A DNA stretch of 64,000 nt from JANPPS01 sp964242575 (GTDB lineage Bacteria; Pseudomonadota; Alphaproteobacteria; Acetobacterales; Acetobacteraceae). Location: positions 1 through 64,000 of the forward strand of contig CAXTCN010000017.1 of NCBI GenBank assembly GCA_964242575.1. The letters are read 5' to 3'. How positions within the stretch are numbered: the first letter of the stretch is position 1; each line of letters begins with the position of its first letter. The notes below the pieces were generated by a model. The model searched no databases and had not been told where the DNA came from. It saw only the letters and a list, made by a program, of their open reading frames with translations. Below, piece by piece: positions 16,844 through 24,889 of the stretch. The position numbers and the translations under genes are program-made.

Positions 16844-18106
16844 TCAGAAGCGCAGCGTCAGGACCGGCACGTAGCTGATTGCCAGCAGCACCGCGACCGC
16901 CACCCCGAAGAACGGCCATAATGCCTTGACCGTCTCGCTCATCGTGGCGCCGGCGATGGTGGAGGAGATGAACAGCGTGGTGCCGACCGGCGGCGTATAA
17001 AGCCCGATGCCGAGGTTGATCACCATCATCAGGCCGAGCTGCAGCGGGTCCATGCCGATGGTGGCGGCCAACGGCACGAAGATCGGCGCCAGCAGCAGGA
17101 TGGCGGGCGGCAGGTCGAGCGGGCCTCCGATCAGCAGCATGATGACGTTCATCGCCAAAATCACCAGCAGCGGGTTCTGGATGGTGAGCGCGATCCACTC
17201 GGCGAAGCGCTGCGGCACCTGGTCGAAGGTGAGTATCCAAGAGGCGGCGGCGCTGCCCATGATCACCAGCATAACGATGCCCGTGGCAATGCCCGCATCC
17301 ACCAGGGCCTTGGCAACCCGTTGCCACGTCAGGTCGCGGTAGATCACCGCGCCGGCCGCCATTGCGTAGAGCACCGCCATCACCGCGATCTCGGTCGGCG
17401 TCGCGAAGCCGAAGCGCAGGCCGAGCAGGATCAGCACCGGCAGCGCCAGGGCTGGCAATGCCAGCAGGAACAAGCGGGACAGGTGCGGCCAGTCCATCGG
17501 CGCGTAGGACGGGACGAGGCCAAGCTGGCGGCCCTTCCAGGTGCAGACTACGACGAAGCCCGCCGCCATCATCAGCCCGGGCAGGATGCCGGCCAGGAAC
17601 AGGTCTCCGATGGAGACGCCGCTGACCACCGCGAACAGGATCATTGGGATTGAGGGCGGGATCAGGATGTCGATCACCGCCGAGGTCGCGTTGTTGGCGG
17701 CGCACAGGCCGGCCGGGTAGCCCTGCTTCTTCTGCCAGGGGATCAGCACCGAACCGAGCGCGCTGGCATTGGCAACCGCCGAACCGGAGACGCCGCCGAA
17801 CACCACCGAGCCCACCACCGTGGTGGAGAGCGGCCCGCCATGGATGCGCTGCATCGCCTCGCCCGCGAAAAGCAGCAACTGCTGGCCGAGCTTGCCGTCC
17901 ATCATCAGCGTGCCGGCCAGGATGAAGAAGGGCAGGGCCAGCATCGGGAAGGACTGCGTCTGGGCGAACATCTGCTGCGTCACCAGCAGCAGCGGCAACT
18001 GCCCGTCCCACAGGATGGCGATGCCCGAGGCGATCACTAGGGCGTGCGCCACCGGCACCACCGCCACCATCAGCGCCACGAAGGCCAGGAGAAGGATGAG
18101 GCTCAC
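16844..18106 (-). CDS. dctM: TRAP transporter large permease DctM
   Basis: Inner-membrane subunit of about 420 residues with 12 or more hydrophobic segments. Typical motifs are GGVSGSAVANASALGSVLIP near residue 95 and NLGIGLYTPPVGTTLF near 355. It forms the sodium-driven channel for an organic acid caught by DctP. The start is GTG at 18106, overlapping the DctQ stop (ACGTGA); the frame upstream of it is open but antisense-like. The operon context (transketolase, SDR, SAF oxidoreductase) suggests a sugar acid or polyol-derived acid as substrate, but none can be named. Confidence 0.92.
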   Translation of the reverse strand: MSLILLLAFVALMVAVVPVAHALVIASGIAILWDGQLPLLLVTQQMFAQTQSFPMLALPFFILAGTLMMDGKLGQQLLLFAGEAMQRIHGGPLSTTVVGSVVFGGVSGSAVANASALGSVLIPWQKKQGYPAGLCAANNATSAVIDILIPPSIPMILFAVVSGVSIGDLFLAGILPGLMMAAGFVVVCTWKGRQLGLVPSYAPMDWPHLSRLFLLALPALALPVLILLGLRFGFATPTEIAVMAVLYAMAAGAVIYRDLTWQRVAKALVDAGIATGIVMLVIMGSAAASWILTFDQVPQRFAEWIALTIQNPLLVILAMNVIMLLIGGPLDLPPAILLLAPIFVPLAATIGMDPLQLGLMMVINLGIGLYTPPVGTTLFISSTIAGATMSETVKALWPFFGVAVAVLLAISYVPVLTLRF

Positions 18107-18630
18107 GTGGAGGCGAGTTCCGGGTTGAGTTGCGGCATGGCCTCCGGCCCAAGAAGTGCGACGCGCAGCGCGTTCGTCGCCGTGCCGACCACGACGAGGG
18201 TGCATCCGGTGGCGATGGCCCAGTAGCCATGCGCGCCCGAGAGGCCCAGCGCCGGGCTGCGCTCGATGCTGGCGATCTCGGCCACTTCCAGCGCTTGCCG
18301 GCTGAGCATGACGTAGGCGCCGAGCACCAGGAGGTGGCCGGCCAGCAGCAGCCAGCGCCGCCCCTGCCGGCCGAGCTTCTCCAGCAGCCACTCCACGGCG
18401 ATGTGGCCGCCCTGCTGCACGGCGAGGGCCACGCCCGCCATGATGAACCAGGGGAACAGGCGCTCGGGCAGTTCCTGCGCCCAGTCGAAGCCGCCGCTGG
18501 CAAAGAGGTAGCGGGCGACCACGTTGGCGGCGAGCGTGCCCATCAGCGCAAGGCCGGTGAGCACGAGCGCCACTTGGCAGACGCCACGCACCGCCCGGTC
18601 CACTGCATCGGCGGCGCGCAGCACGCCCAT
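18103..18630 (-). CDS. dctQ: TRAP transporter small permease DctQ
   Basis: Four-helix inner-membrane subunit of 175 residues linking DctP and DctM. It has LTGLALMGTLAANVVARYLF, the conserved EELPERLF-like segment WAQELPERLFPWFIMAG, and GGHIAVEWLLEKL. The ATG at 18630 overlaps the DctP stop in TGATGG, and the stop overlaps the DctM start, so all three are coupled. Length is normal. Confidence 0.92.
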   Translation of the reverse strand: MGVLRAADAVDRAVRGVCQVALVLTGLALMGTLAANVVARYLFASGGFDWAQELPERLFPWFIMAGVALAVQQGGHIAVEWLLEKLGRQGRRWLLLAGHLLVLGAYVMLSRQALEVAEIASIERSPALGLSGAHGYWAIATGCTLVVVGTATNALRVALLGPEAMPQLNPELAST

Positions 18631-19625
18631 CAGGACACCGCGGCGCGGAGCTGGCGCACGAAGGGGCCGATGGGTCGGGTCTGCCAGGCATCCAGCACCG
18701 GCGCGGTCGCGGCCCGGAAGGCGGCGCCGTCGGCTTCGTTCAGCGCGACGGCAGCCATGCCGCGATACTCGGCCAGCAACTGCGTGTCGGCCTCCGCCAT
18801 GAGCCGGCGGTTGTGCTGCGTGGCCTCGCGGGCCGCGGCGGTCACCAGCGCGCGGTCGGCCTCGCTCAGCCGCGCCCAGGCGATGCGCGAGGCCAGGAAG
18901 GGCGAGCATTCCCATTTGTGCGAGGTCAGCGAGATGTAGCGGTTCACCTCGTGCAGCTTGGCCGAGTGGATGTTGGCCAGCGGGTTCTCCTGGCCGTCCA
19001 CCACGCCCTGCTGGAGGGCGACGTAAAGCTCGGAGAAGTTGATCTGCTGGGTGGCGGCGCCGAGGGCCTGGAAAGTGTCGATCGTCGCCGGGTCGGCGGG
19101 GGTGCGGATTTTGAGGCTGCGCAAATCCTCCGGGCGGTTGATCGGACGGCGGCGGTTGGTGATATGGCGGATGCCGTTGTCCCAGAAGCCCAGGGAATGC
19201 AGCCCCACCGCGGCGAGCTTGCGTGCCAGCTCCTCGCCCACCGGGCCGTCCACCACGCGGTAGGCCGCCTCGGCAGAGGGGAATAGGAAGGGCAAGCCGA
19301 GCGCCGCCATCTCCGGCACCAAGGAGGAGGTGGGGCCCTGGCTGTTCACGCTCATGTCCAGCGTGCCGGTGCGCAGCGCGGTGAGCATCGCCACGTCGTC
19401 GCCCAGTTGCGCCGCCGGCGCCACGCGCAGGTCGATGCGGCCGTTCGACCGCTCGCGCAGCACCTGCGCTATCCGGTCGGCGGCGATGCCGCGCGGGTTG
19501 TTGGCCGCCGTCCCGTGGCCGAGCGTCAGCCGCACCTGGCCTTGCGCGCGCAGCACGCCCGGGGCGGCGAGCGTCGCGGCACTGGCAAGAGCCGCGCGCC
19601 GCGTGATCCTGAAGCGGTCCTGCAT
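18630..19625 (-). CDS. dctP: TRAP transporter solute-binding protein DctP
   Basis: Periplasmic binding protein of 331 residues. The leader contains twin arginines (RITRRAALASAATLAAPG), so Tat export is possible. The mature part shows the family signature: RTGTLDMSV, a conserved Arg in LRSLKIRTPADP that binds the ligand carboxylate, and YVALQQGVVDGQENPLANI. GGAGGAAACG precedes the ATG. It opens the DctPQM part of the operon, 96 bp after the SAF oxidoreductase. Confidence 0.93.
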   Translation of the reverse strand: MQDRFRITRRAALASAATLAAPGVLRAQGQVRLTLGHGTAANNPRGIAADRIAQVLRERSNGRIDLRVAPAAQLGDDVAMLTALRTGTLDMSVNSQGPTSSLVPEMAALGLPFLFPSAEAAYRVVDGPVGEELARKLAAVGLHSLGFWDNGIRHITNRRRPINRPEDLRSLKIRTPADPATIDTFQALGAATQQINFSELYVALQQGVVDGQENPLANIHSAKLHEVNRYISLTSHKWECSPFLASRIAWARLSEADRALVTAAAREATQHNRRLMAEADTQLLAEYRGMAAVALNEADGAAFRAATAPVLDAWQTRPIGPFVRQLRAAVS

Positions 19626-19721
19626 CGTTTCCTCCTGTTTTTTCGTTGTCGTGACTGGGGCCGAGTCGCCTAATCCCAGGGAACCAAGCGTCAGGTTCGG
19701 GCCACTAGCTGAGAAAGGCGC

Positions 19722-21080
19722 TCACGCCGCCTTCCCCGCCGCGGGTGCGGCCGCGCGCTCCATCTCGCGGCGCAGCGCCACCACGTCGAGGTCGGATGAC
19801 AGGTCCACGTCGTCCACCGAGACGATGGCATCGCGCGCGACGGGGCGCTTCAGCCTGGCGTGGTGAGCAAGGCCGATGGGCAGCGCGCCGAGCGCCAGCG
19901 AGCGGCTGGCCGGGATGGCGTTGGCCCAGACGGTGTAGCCGCCCTCGCCGTCCAGCGTCTCGTTGGCGGCGAGGTCGCGCTTGGCCACCGCCACGGCGTC
20001 GCCGCGGAACTCGCGCGGGGTGCCGGTAGGCTCGTTGCGCAGCACGGCGGAGAGCACGCTGATGCTGGTCTCCAGCCCGATCATGTGGAAGGGCCGCCAC
20101 ATGGAGCCGTACCAGCCCGACTTGTCCACCAGCAGGCCGTACTGCTTGAAGCAGTCGCGCGTGTAGTCGCTTGTCGCCTTGAAGGTCACGAAGACGCCGT
20201 AGCGGATGTTGTTCACCACCTCGCGCCCGTCCGGCTCCTGGCTGGCGGCGATGTCCACCAGCCCGGAGCGCGGCAGCCGCCCGCCATCAGCCACCGGCTT
20301 GAACACGCCGGCCAGGTCGTGCAGGCCGGCGGGCGGGAAGGCCAGGCCGTCATCGGGGCAGTCAAGCCCGGTGCCGTTGGCCACCGCCGCCATCTCGATG
20401 GCCGCCTTGGTGCCGTCGGTGAAGGAGTTGTACATCTTGGGGTTGAAGTCGCCCTTGGCGACCTCCTCATCGGTCCAGCCGAAGAAGCCCCAGACGGTGT
20501 CGGGGGTGGAATAGCGGTAGCGCGGCTCGAAGTTCATGCCCTTGCCGGCCGAGACCAGCTCGAAGCCGCAGGCGCGCACCCAGTCCACCAGCTCGCAGAT
20601 GATGGCGGGCTGGTCGCCATAGGCCATGCTGTAAACGAGGCCGCGCGCCCGGGCACGCTCGGCCAGCAGGGGGCCGCACAGCACGTCCGCCTCGACGTTG
20701 ACCATGACGACGTGCTTGCCGCCCTCAATGGCCGCCAGGGCGTGGCGCACCCCCGCAAGGGGGTGGCCCGTCGCCTCGATGATGCAATCGACGTGCGGCG
20801 AGGCGGCGAGCGCGTTGGCGTCGTCCAGCACGCAAGTGCCGCCGCTGCGCGCCGCGTCGTCGAGCGTGCGCGCCGCAAAGCGCTCCGCCGGCCAGCCGAC
20901 GCGCGCGAGCGAGGCGCGCGCCTTGCCGACATCGAGATCAGCGATGCCGACGACGTGCAGCCCGGCGATGCGCTGCGCCTGCGCCAGCACCATCGAGCCG
21001 AACTTGCCGGCGCCGATCAACCCGACGCGCACCGGGCGGCCCCCGGCGGCCCGCTGCGCGAGCAACGTGGACAGGTTCAT
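19722..21080 (-). CDS. NAD(P)-dependent oxidoreductase with SAF domain
   Basis: A 452-residue enzyme. The N-terminal Rossmann domain has VGLIGAGKFGSMV near residues 18-30 and a homoserine-dehydrogenase-like middle (HVVMVNVEADVLCGP, GKGMNFEPRYRYSTPDTVWGF). The C-terminal part is SAF-like (RDLAANETLDGEGGYTVWA). Enzymes of this type occur in sugar-acid and aldose/polyol degradation clusters; the reaction here is unknown. GGGAGG precedes the ATG. It lies between the split transketolase and the TRAP genes in one leftward operon, so it likely acts on the imported compound or its product. Confidence 0.85.
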   Translation of the reverse strand: MNLSTLLAQRAAGGRPVRVGLIGAGKFGSMVLAQAQRIAGLHVVGIADLDVGKARASLARVGWPAERFAARTLDDAARSGGTCVLDDANALAASPHVDCIIEATGHPLAGVRHALAAIEGGKHVVMVNVEADVLCGPLLAERARARGLVYSMAYGDQPAIICELVDWVRACGFELVSAGKGMNFEPRYRYSTPDTVWGFFGWTDEEVAKGDFNPKMYNSFTDGTKAAIEMAAVANGTGLDCPDDGLAFPPAGLHDLAGVFKPVADGGRLPRSGLVDIAASQEPDGREVVNNIRYGVFVTFKATSDYTRDCFKQYGLLVDKSGWYGSMWRPFHMIGLETSISVLSAVLRNEPTGTPREFRGDAVAVAKRDLAANETLDGEGGYTVWANAIPASRSLALGALPIGLAHHARLKRPVARDAIVSVDDVDLSSDLDVVALRREMERAAAPAAGKAA

Positions 21081-21171
21081 GAAATCCTCCCTTGCGGCTT
21101 CACTGCCGCTCCGACGCCTAGCCTAAGCGGCCCGCCCTGCGCGCCATTCCCGCCACCCCCGCCGCGCGTCG

Positions 21172-22197
21172 TCATGCCAGCCAAGCGCGGATGCGCGCCG
21201 TCATCGCGGCCGTGGAAATGCCGTAGCGGTCGTGCAGCGTCGGCAGGGCGCCGGCGTCGAGGAAGGCGTCCGGCAGCCCGATCTGGCGGAAGGCGGGCGG
21301 ACGGACGTTCTCGCACATCAACACGGAGGCCACGGCCTCGCCCAGGCCGCCGACGACGCTGTGGTTCTCGGCCACCACGACCATGCGCCCGGTGCGGCCG
21401 CATTCGCGCAGGATGGCCGCCTCGTCGAGCGGCTTGACGGTGGGGCTGTGCAGTACGGCGATGTTCAACTTGTCGGCCCGCAGCGCCTCGGCCGCTTCGA
21501 GGGCGCGCATCGTCATGAAGCCGCTGCTGATCACCAGCGCGTCCGGCCCGTCGCGCAGGAGCTTGGCGCGGCCCAGCTCGAAGCGGTAGCCGTACTCGTC
21601 GAGGACCATCGGCACCTGGCCGCGCAAGAGGCGCATGTAGACCGGGCCGCGATGCGCCGAGATGGCGGGCACCGCCTGAGTGATCTCATGCGCGTCGCAT
21701 GGGTCGAGGATGGTCATGTTCGGCAGGCCGCGGAAGATCGCCAAGTCCTCGGTCGCCTGGTGGCTGGGGCCGTAGCCAGTGGTCAGCCCGGGCAGGGCGC
21801 AGCAGATTTTCACGTCCAGCGCTTCTTCGGCGATGGCCATGGCGATGAAGTCGTAGGCGCGGCGCGCGGCGAAGACGGCATAGGTGGTGACGAAGGGCTG
21901 GAAGCCCTCGCGCGCGAGGCCGGCGGCGGCGGACATCAGCACCTGCTCGGCCATGCCCATCTGGTAAAAGCGGTCGGGCATCGCCTGCGCGAAGATGTGC
22001 AGGTCGGTGTATTTGGACAGGTCCGCCGAGAGGCCGACGATCTCGGGCTTCTCGCGGGCGAGCGCCACCAAGGCATGGCCGAAGGGGGCGGGGGCGGTGC
22101 GCTGCCCCTCGCCGGCGATGGAGGCGATCATGGCCGAGGTGGTCAGCCGCGTGCCGGGCGCCATCCTGGGCGGGCGCGCGTACTTGTCGCGCCTCAT
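21172..22197 (-). CDS. Transketolase, C-terminal subunit
   Basis: About 341 residues covering the pyrimidine-binding and C-terminal domains of transketolase, which transfers two-carbon ketol units using thiamine diphosphate. Seen are AMPDRFYQMGMAEQVLMSAAAGLA (catalytic Glu region), TYAVFAARRAYDFIAMAI, and the C-terminal Rossmann part with SHP-like hinge VLHSPTVKPLDE. The ATG at 22197 overlaps the N-subunit stop (GCATGAGG). The split arrangement is known for two-gene transketolases such as AptAB of apiose catabolism, but the sugar here is unknown. Confidence 0.92.
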   Translation of the reverse strand: MRRDKYARPPRMAPGTRLTTSAMIASIAGEGQRTAPAPFGHALVALAREKPEIVGLSADLSKYTDLHIFAQAMPDRFYQMGMAEQVLMSAAAGLAREGFQPFVTTYAVFAARRAYDFIAMAIAEEALDVKICCALPGLTTGYGPSHQATEDLAIFRGLPNMTILDPCDAHEITQAVPAISAHRGPVYMRLLRGQVPMVLDEYGYRFELGRAKLLRDGPDALVISSGFMTMRALEAAEALRADKLNIAVLHSPTVKPLDEAAILRECGRTGRMVVVAENHSVVGGLGEAVASVLMCENVRPPAFRQIGLPDAFLDAGALPTLHDRYGISTAAMTARIRAWLA

Positions 22198-23027
22198 GCC
22201 GGCGGCTCGGCGTCGAGGATGGCCAGCGCCTCGGTCCATTCGCGCGGTTCGACGCGCAGGAAGTGGCTGCGCTCGCGCGCTTCGAGGAAGGGGATGCCCT
22301 TGGCCATCTTCGTGTCGCAGATGACGACGCGCGGCTGCGGGAAGGAGTGGTGGCGCGCGGCGTCGAAGGCGGCGACGAGGGCCGGGATGTCGTTGCCGTT
22401 CACCCGCTGGGCAAACCAGCCGAAGGCCTCCCACTTGGCGGCCAGCGGCTCGAAGTTCAGCATCTTGGCGCTCGGGCCGTCGGCCTGCATCTGGTTCACG
22501 TCCACCAGGGCGACGAGGTTGCCGAGCTGCCAGTGCCCGGCCGAGAGGGCGGCTTCCCAGGTGGAGCCCTCATCCAGCTCGCCGTCGGAGAGAAGGTTAT
22601 AGACGAAGGCCGGGTTGCCCTTGCGCCTCAGCCCGAGCGCCATGCCGATGCCGATCCCCAGGCCCTGGCCGAGCGAGCCGCCGGTGATCTCCATGCCCGG
22701 CGTGTAGGCGGCCATGGCGGACATCGGCAGGCGACTGTCGTCGCTGCCATAGGTCTCGATCTCGTCCTCAGGAAGGATGCCGGCCTCGACCAGGGCCGCA
22801 TAGAGGGCGATGGCGTAGTGGCCGATCGAGAGCAGGAAGCGGTCCCGCCCCTCCCATTCCGGCTCCTCGGCGCGGTAGGCGAGGGCGTGGAAGTAGGACA
22901 CGGCCAGCACGTCGGAGATGCCGAGCGCCTGGGCGATGTAGCCCTGGCCCTGCACCTCGCCCATGCGCAGCGCGTGGCGGCGGATGTTCCAGGCGCGGCG
23001 GGCGAGCGAGGGCGCGTTCGTCCTCAA
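22194..23027 (-). CDS. Transketolase, N-terminal (thiamine diphosphate-binding) subunit
   Basis: A 277-residue partner of the C-terminal subunit. It holds the cofactor-binding motif LSDGELDEGSTWEAAL through ALVDVNQMQADG (GDG-like to N) and RFLLSIGHYAIALYA with an active-site His. The start is TTG at 23027, which overlaps the stop of the SDR gene (TTGA); the next ATG would remove the first helix. Coupled overlaps on both sides show a single operon. Confidence 0.91.
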   Translation of the reverse strand: MRTNAPSLARRAWNIRRHALRMGEVQGQGYIAQALGISDVLAVSYFHALAYRAEEPEWEGRDRFLLSIGHYAIALYAALVEAGILPEDEIETYGSDDSRLPMSAMAAYTPGMEITGGSLGQGLGIGIGMALGLRRKGNPAFVYNLLSDGELDEGSTWEAALSAGHWQLGNLVALVDVNQMQADGPSAKMLNFEPLAAKWEAFGWFAQRVNGNDIPALVAAFDAARHHSFPQPRVVICDTKMAKGIPFLEARERSHFLRVEPREWTEALAILDAEPPA

Positions 23028-23773
23028 TGGATCAGCATCCCGCCATTCACGTCGATCACGGCGCCAGTGATGTAGGAGGACAGCTCGGAGGCGAGGAAGA
23101 GGTAGGCGCCGGCCACGTCCTTCGCCTCGCCCAGGCGGTCGAGCGGGATGCCTTTGCGGATTTCCACCCGCAGCTCATCGGTCAGCTTGCCGCCGGTGAT
23201 GTCGGTCTGGATCAGGCCGGGGGTGACGCAGTTGACCCGGATGTTGTCCGGCCCAAGCTCGCGCGCCATGGCCTTGGCGAGGCCGAGCACGCCGGCCTTG
23301 GCGGCGGAGTAGTGCGGCCCGCCGAAGATGCCGCCGCCGCGCTGCGCCGAGACGGAAGACATGCAGACGATGCTGCCCTGGCGCCGCTCGCGCATGTGCG
23401 GGATGACGGCCTGGCTGAGGTTCAGCACGCCGTCGAGGTTCACCGCCATCACGCGAGCCCAGTTTTCAGGGCCGATCTCCATTAGCTTAAGCGGCTGGGT
23501 GATGCCGGCGTTGTTCAGCAGGATGTCGAGCTGGCCGAAGGCGCCCAGCGCACGCTCGGCGGCGGCGCGGCAGCTCTCGGGACTGGTGACGTCGCAGGCG
23601 ACGCCGATGTGGCCGTGGCCCAGTTCGGCGGCGGCGGCTTCGGCGCCGGCTTGGTCCACGTCGAGGATGGCGATGCGCGCGCCGTGCTCTGCGAAAAGGC
23701 GCGCTGTGGCTAAGCCAATGCCGCGCCGGCTAGCGGCGCCGGAAATGGCCGCGGTCTTTCCCTCAAGCAGCAA
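23024..23773 (-). CDS. SDR-family oxidoreductase (catabolic operon)
   Basis: NAD(P)-dependent dehydrogenase of about 249 residues. It has the cofactor motif SGAASRRGIG, NNAGI, the catalytic Ser in MSSVSAQRG and YSAAK (Tyr-x-x-x-Lys). I chose the TTG at 23773, giving MLLEGKTAAISG, because family length then fits and GGGACGAAGG lies upstream; the frame continues to an ATG in the neighbouring lysR region without similarity. It is the first gene of the transketolase-TRAP operon and probably oxidises or reduces a polyol or sugar-acid hydroxyl. Confidence 0.88.
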   Translation of the reverse strand: MLLEGKTAAISGAASRRGIGLATARLFAEHGARIAILDVDQAGAEAAAAELGHGHIGVACDVTSPESCRAAAERALGAFGQLDILLNNAGITQPLKLMEIGPENWARVMAVNLDGVLNLSQAVIPHMRERRQGSIVCMSSVSAQRGGGIFGGPHYSAAKAGVLGLAKAMARELGPDNIRVNCVTPGLIQTDITGGKLTDELRVEIRKGIPLDRLGEAKDVAGAYLFLASELSSYITGAVIDVNGGMLIH

Positions 23774-23864
23774 TGCCTTCGTCCCCAAGCTCCCTTGGGG
23801 CGGAGGTTCATGCCAAAGTTCCTCACCGACAAGCGAGAAATTCCTTCGAACCGATGAGTTTGGC

Positions 23865-24786
23865 TCACCGGTCATCCAGCCTTTTGAAGTCGAGTTCAAG
23901 GTTGAGGTTGCGCGCCAGCCACTCCGTGAAAAGCACGACGGAGCGCGAGTATCGCTTGGCCTGTGGGAAGACGAGCCAGTGCGCCGTGTACGCCACATCC
24001 TCGCAGATGCCTGCGAGCGGTCGCACCAGGCTGCCCTCGGCCAGCTCACGCTCCGCCAGGCGGGTCGATTCCAGTGCCACCCCCAACCCGTCCATCGCTG
24101 CGCGCAGCGACAGGAAGCTGCGGTCGAAGCGCGGCCCGTGCGGCTCGGGCGCGATCACCCCGTTGGCGGCGAACCAAGCTGGCCAGCGCACCTTCTTGAT
24201 GGCGCTCTCGATCAGCACCTGCTCGCGCAACGCCGCGGCGCTGGTGATCGCCGCAGCAAGGCCAGGCGCGCACATCGGGGTGATGGTTTCGGTGCCCAAC
24301 GGCAGCGCGACGAGTCCCTGCTGGCCATAGAAGGCCGAATTCGGTTCGCCATAGATGATGTCCACGTCGAACTCATCGCCGAGGAAGCGGGTGTAGTCCG
24401 TCCCGGCCGCGATCCGCACCTCCAGCCCGCCAGCTTCCTCCAGCAGGCGGCGCAGGCGCGGCACCAGCCACTGGGCCGCAAAGCTCGGCGCCGAATGCAG
24501 CCGCAGCAACTGCGGCCCGCGCGCCTCCACGCTGGCCAGCCCCAGCCGCAGCTCCCCGAAGCCACGCTCCACATGCCGCATCAGCGTCTCGCCCTCGGAG
24601 GTCAGCCGGATCGCCCGCCGCTCCCGCAGGAACAACGAGGCGCCTAGCGACGCCTCCAACCCGCGGATCGCATGGCTGATAGTCCGAGGGGGTGAGCCCC
24701 AGGTCAGCGGCGGCAATGCGGAAGGAGCCGGTGCGGGCCGCGGCCTCGAAGGCGCGCAGGGCGGAGAGGGGCAGGTGGCGGCGCAT
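23865..24786 (-). pseudogene. LysR-family regulator (GcvA-like), frameshifted
   Basis: The N-terminal helix-turn-helix is encoded from the ATG at 24786 (MRRHLPLSALRAFEAAARTG, then ADLGLTPS) in one frame. The rest (ISHAIRGLEASLGASLFLRE and the complete ligand-binding domain to 23865) is in another. The frames meet at about 24683, where GGACTATC stands in place of an expected GGCTATC-like sequence; removing the one extra A restores Ser-Ala-Ile in the recognition helix. It is either a recent pseudogene or a sequence error. It sits divergent from the full-length transketolase and upstream of the SDR operon, so it was probably their regulator. Confidence 0.8.
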
Positions 24787-24793
24787 GGCTCTA

Positions 24794-24810
24794 GGTGAGC
24801 GCGCTTCACC
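24794..24810. promoter_or_regulatory. Candidate LysR-type operator (T-N11-A)
   Basis: GGTGA and TCACC arms flank GCGCGCT, and T24796 and A24808 are exactly 11 bases apart, the classical LysR T-N11-A spacing. It lies 8 bp upstream of the lysR ATG and 80 bp upstream of the divergent transketolase start, where an autoregulatory site is expected. A second weaker inverted repeat, TTGCCG with CGGCAA, is at 24831-24855. Confidence 0.5.
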
Positions 24811-24889
24811 CTCGCGCGCAAATTACTCGCTTGCCGGTGAATCCCACTGCGGCAATGCAGGCGCCAACGAATCCAGGGGAACTCCAGCC

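Noticed and set aside
19688..19697. GCGTCAGGTT, the tts-like half site, in the TRAP operon
   Set aside because: Only ten bases match, the second half does not, and the neighbouring genes are metabolic; taken as chance and used as a caution for the weaker T3SS sites.
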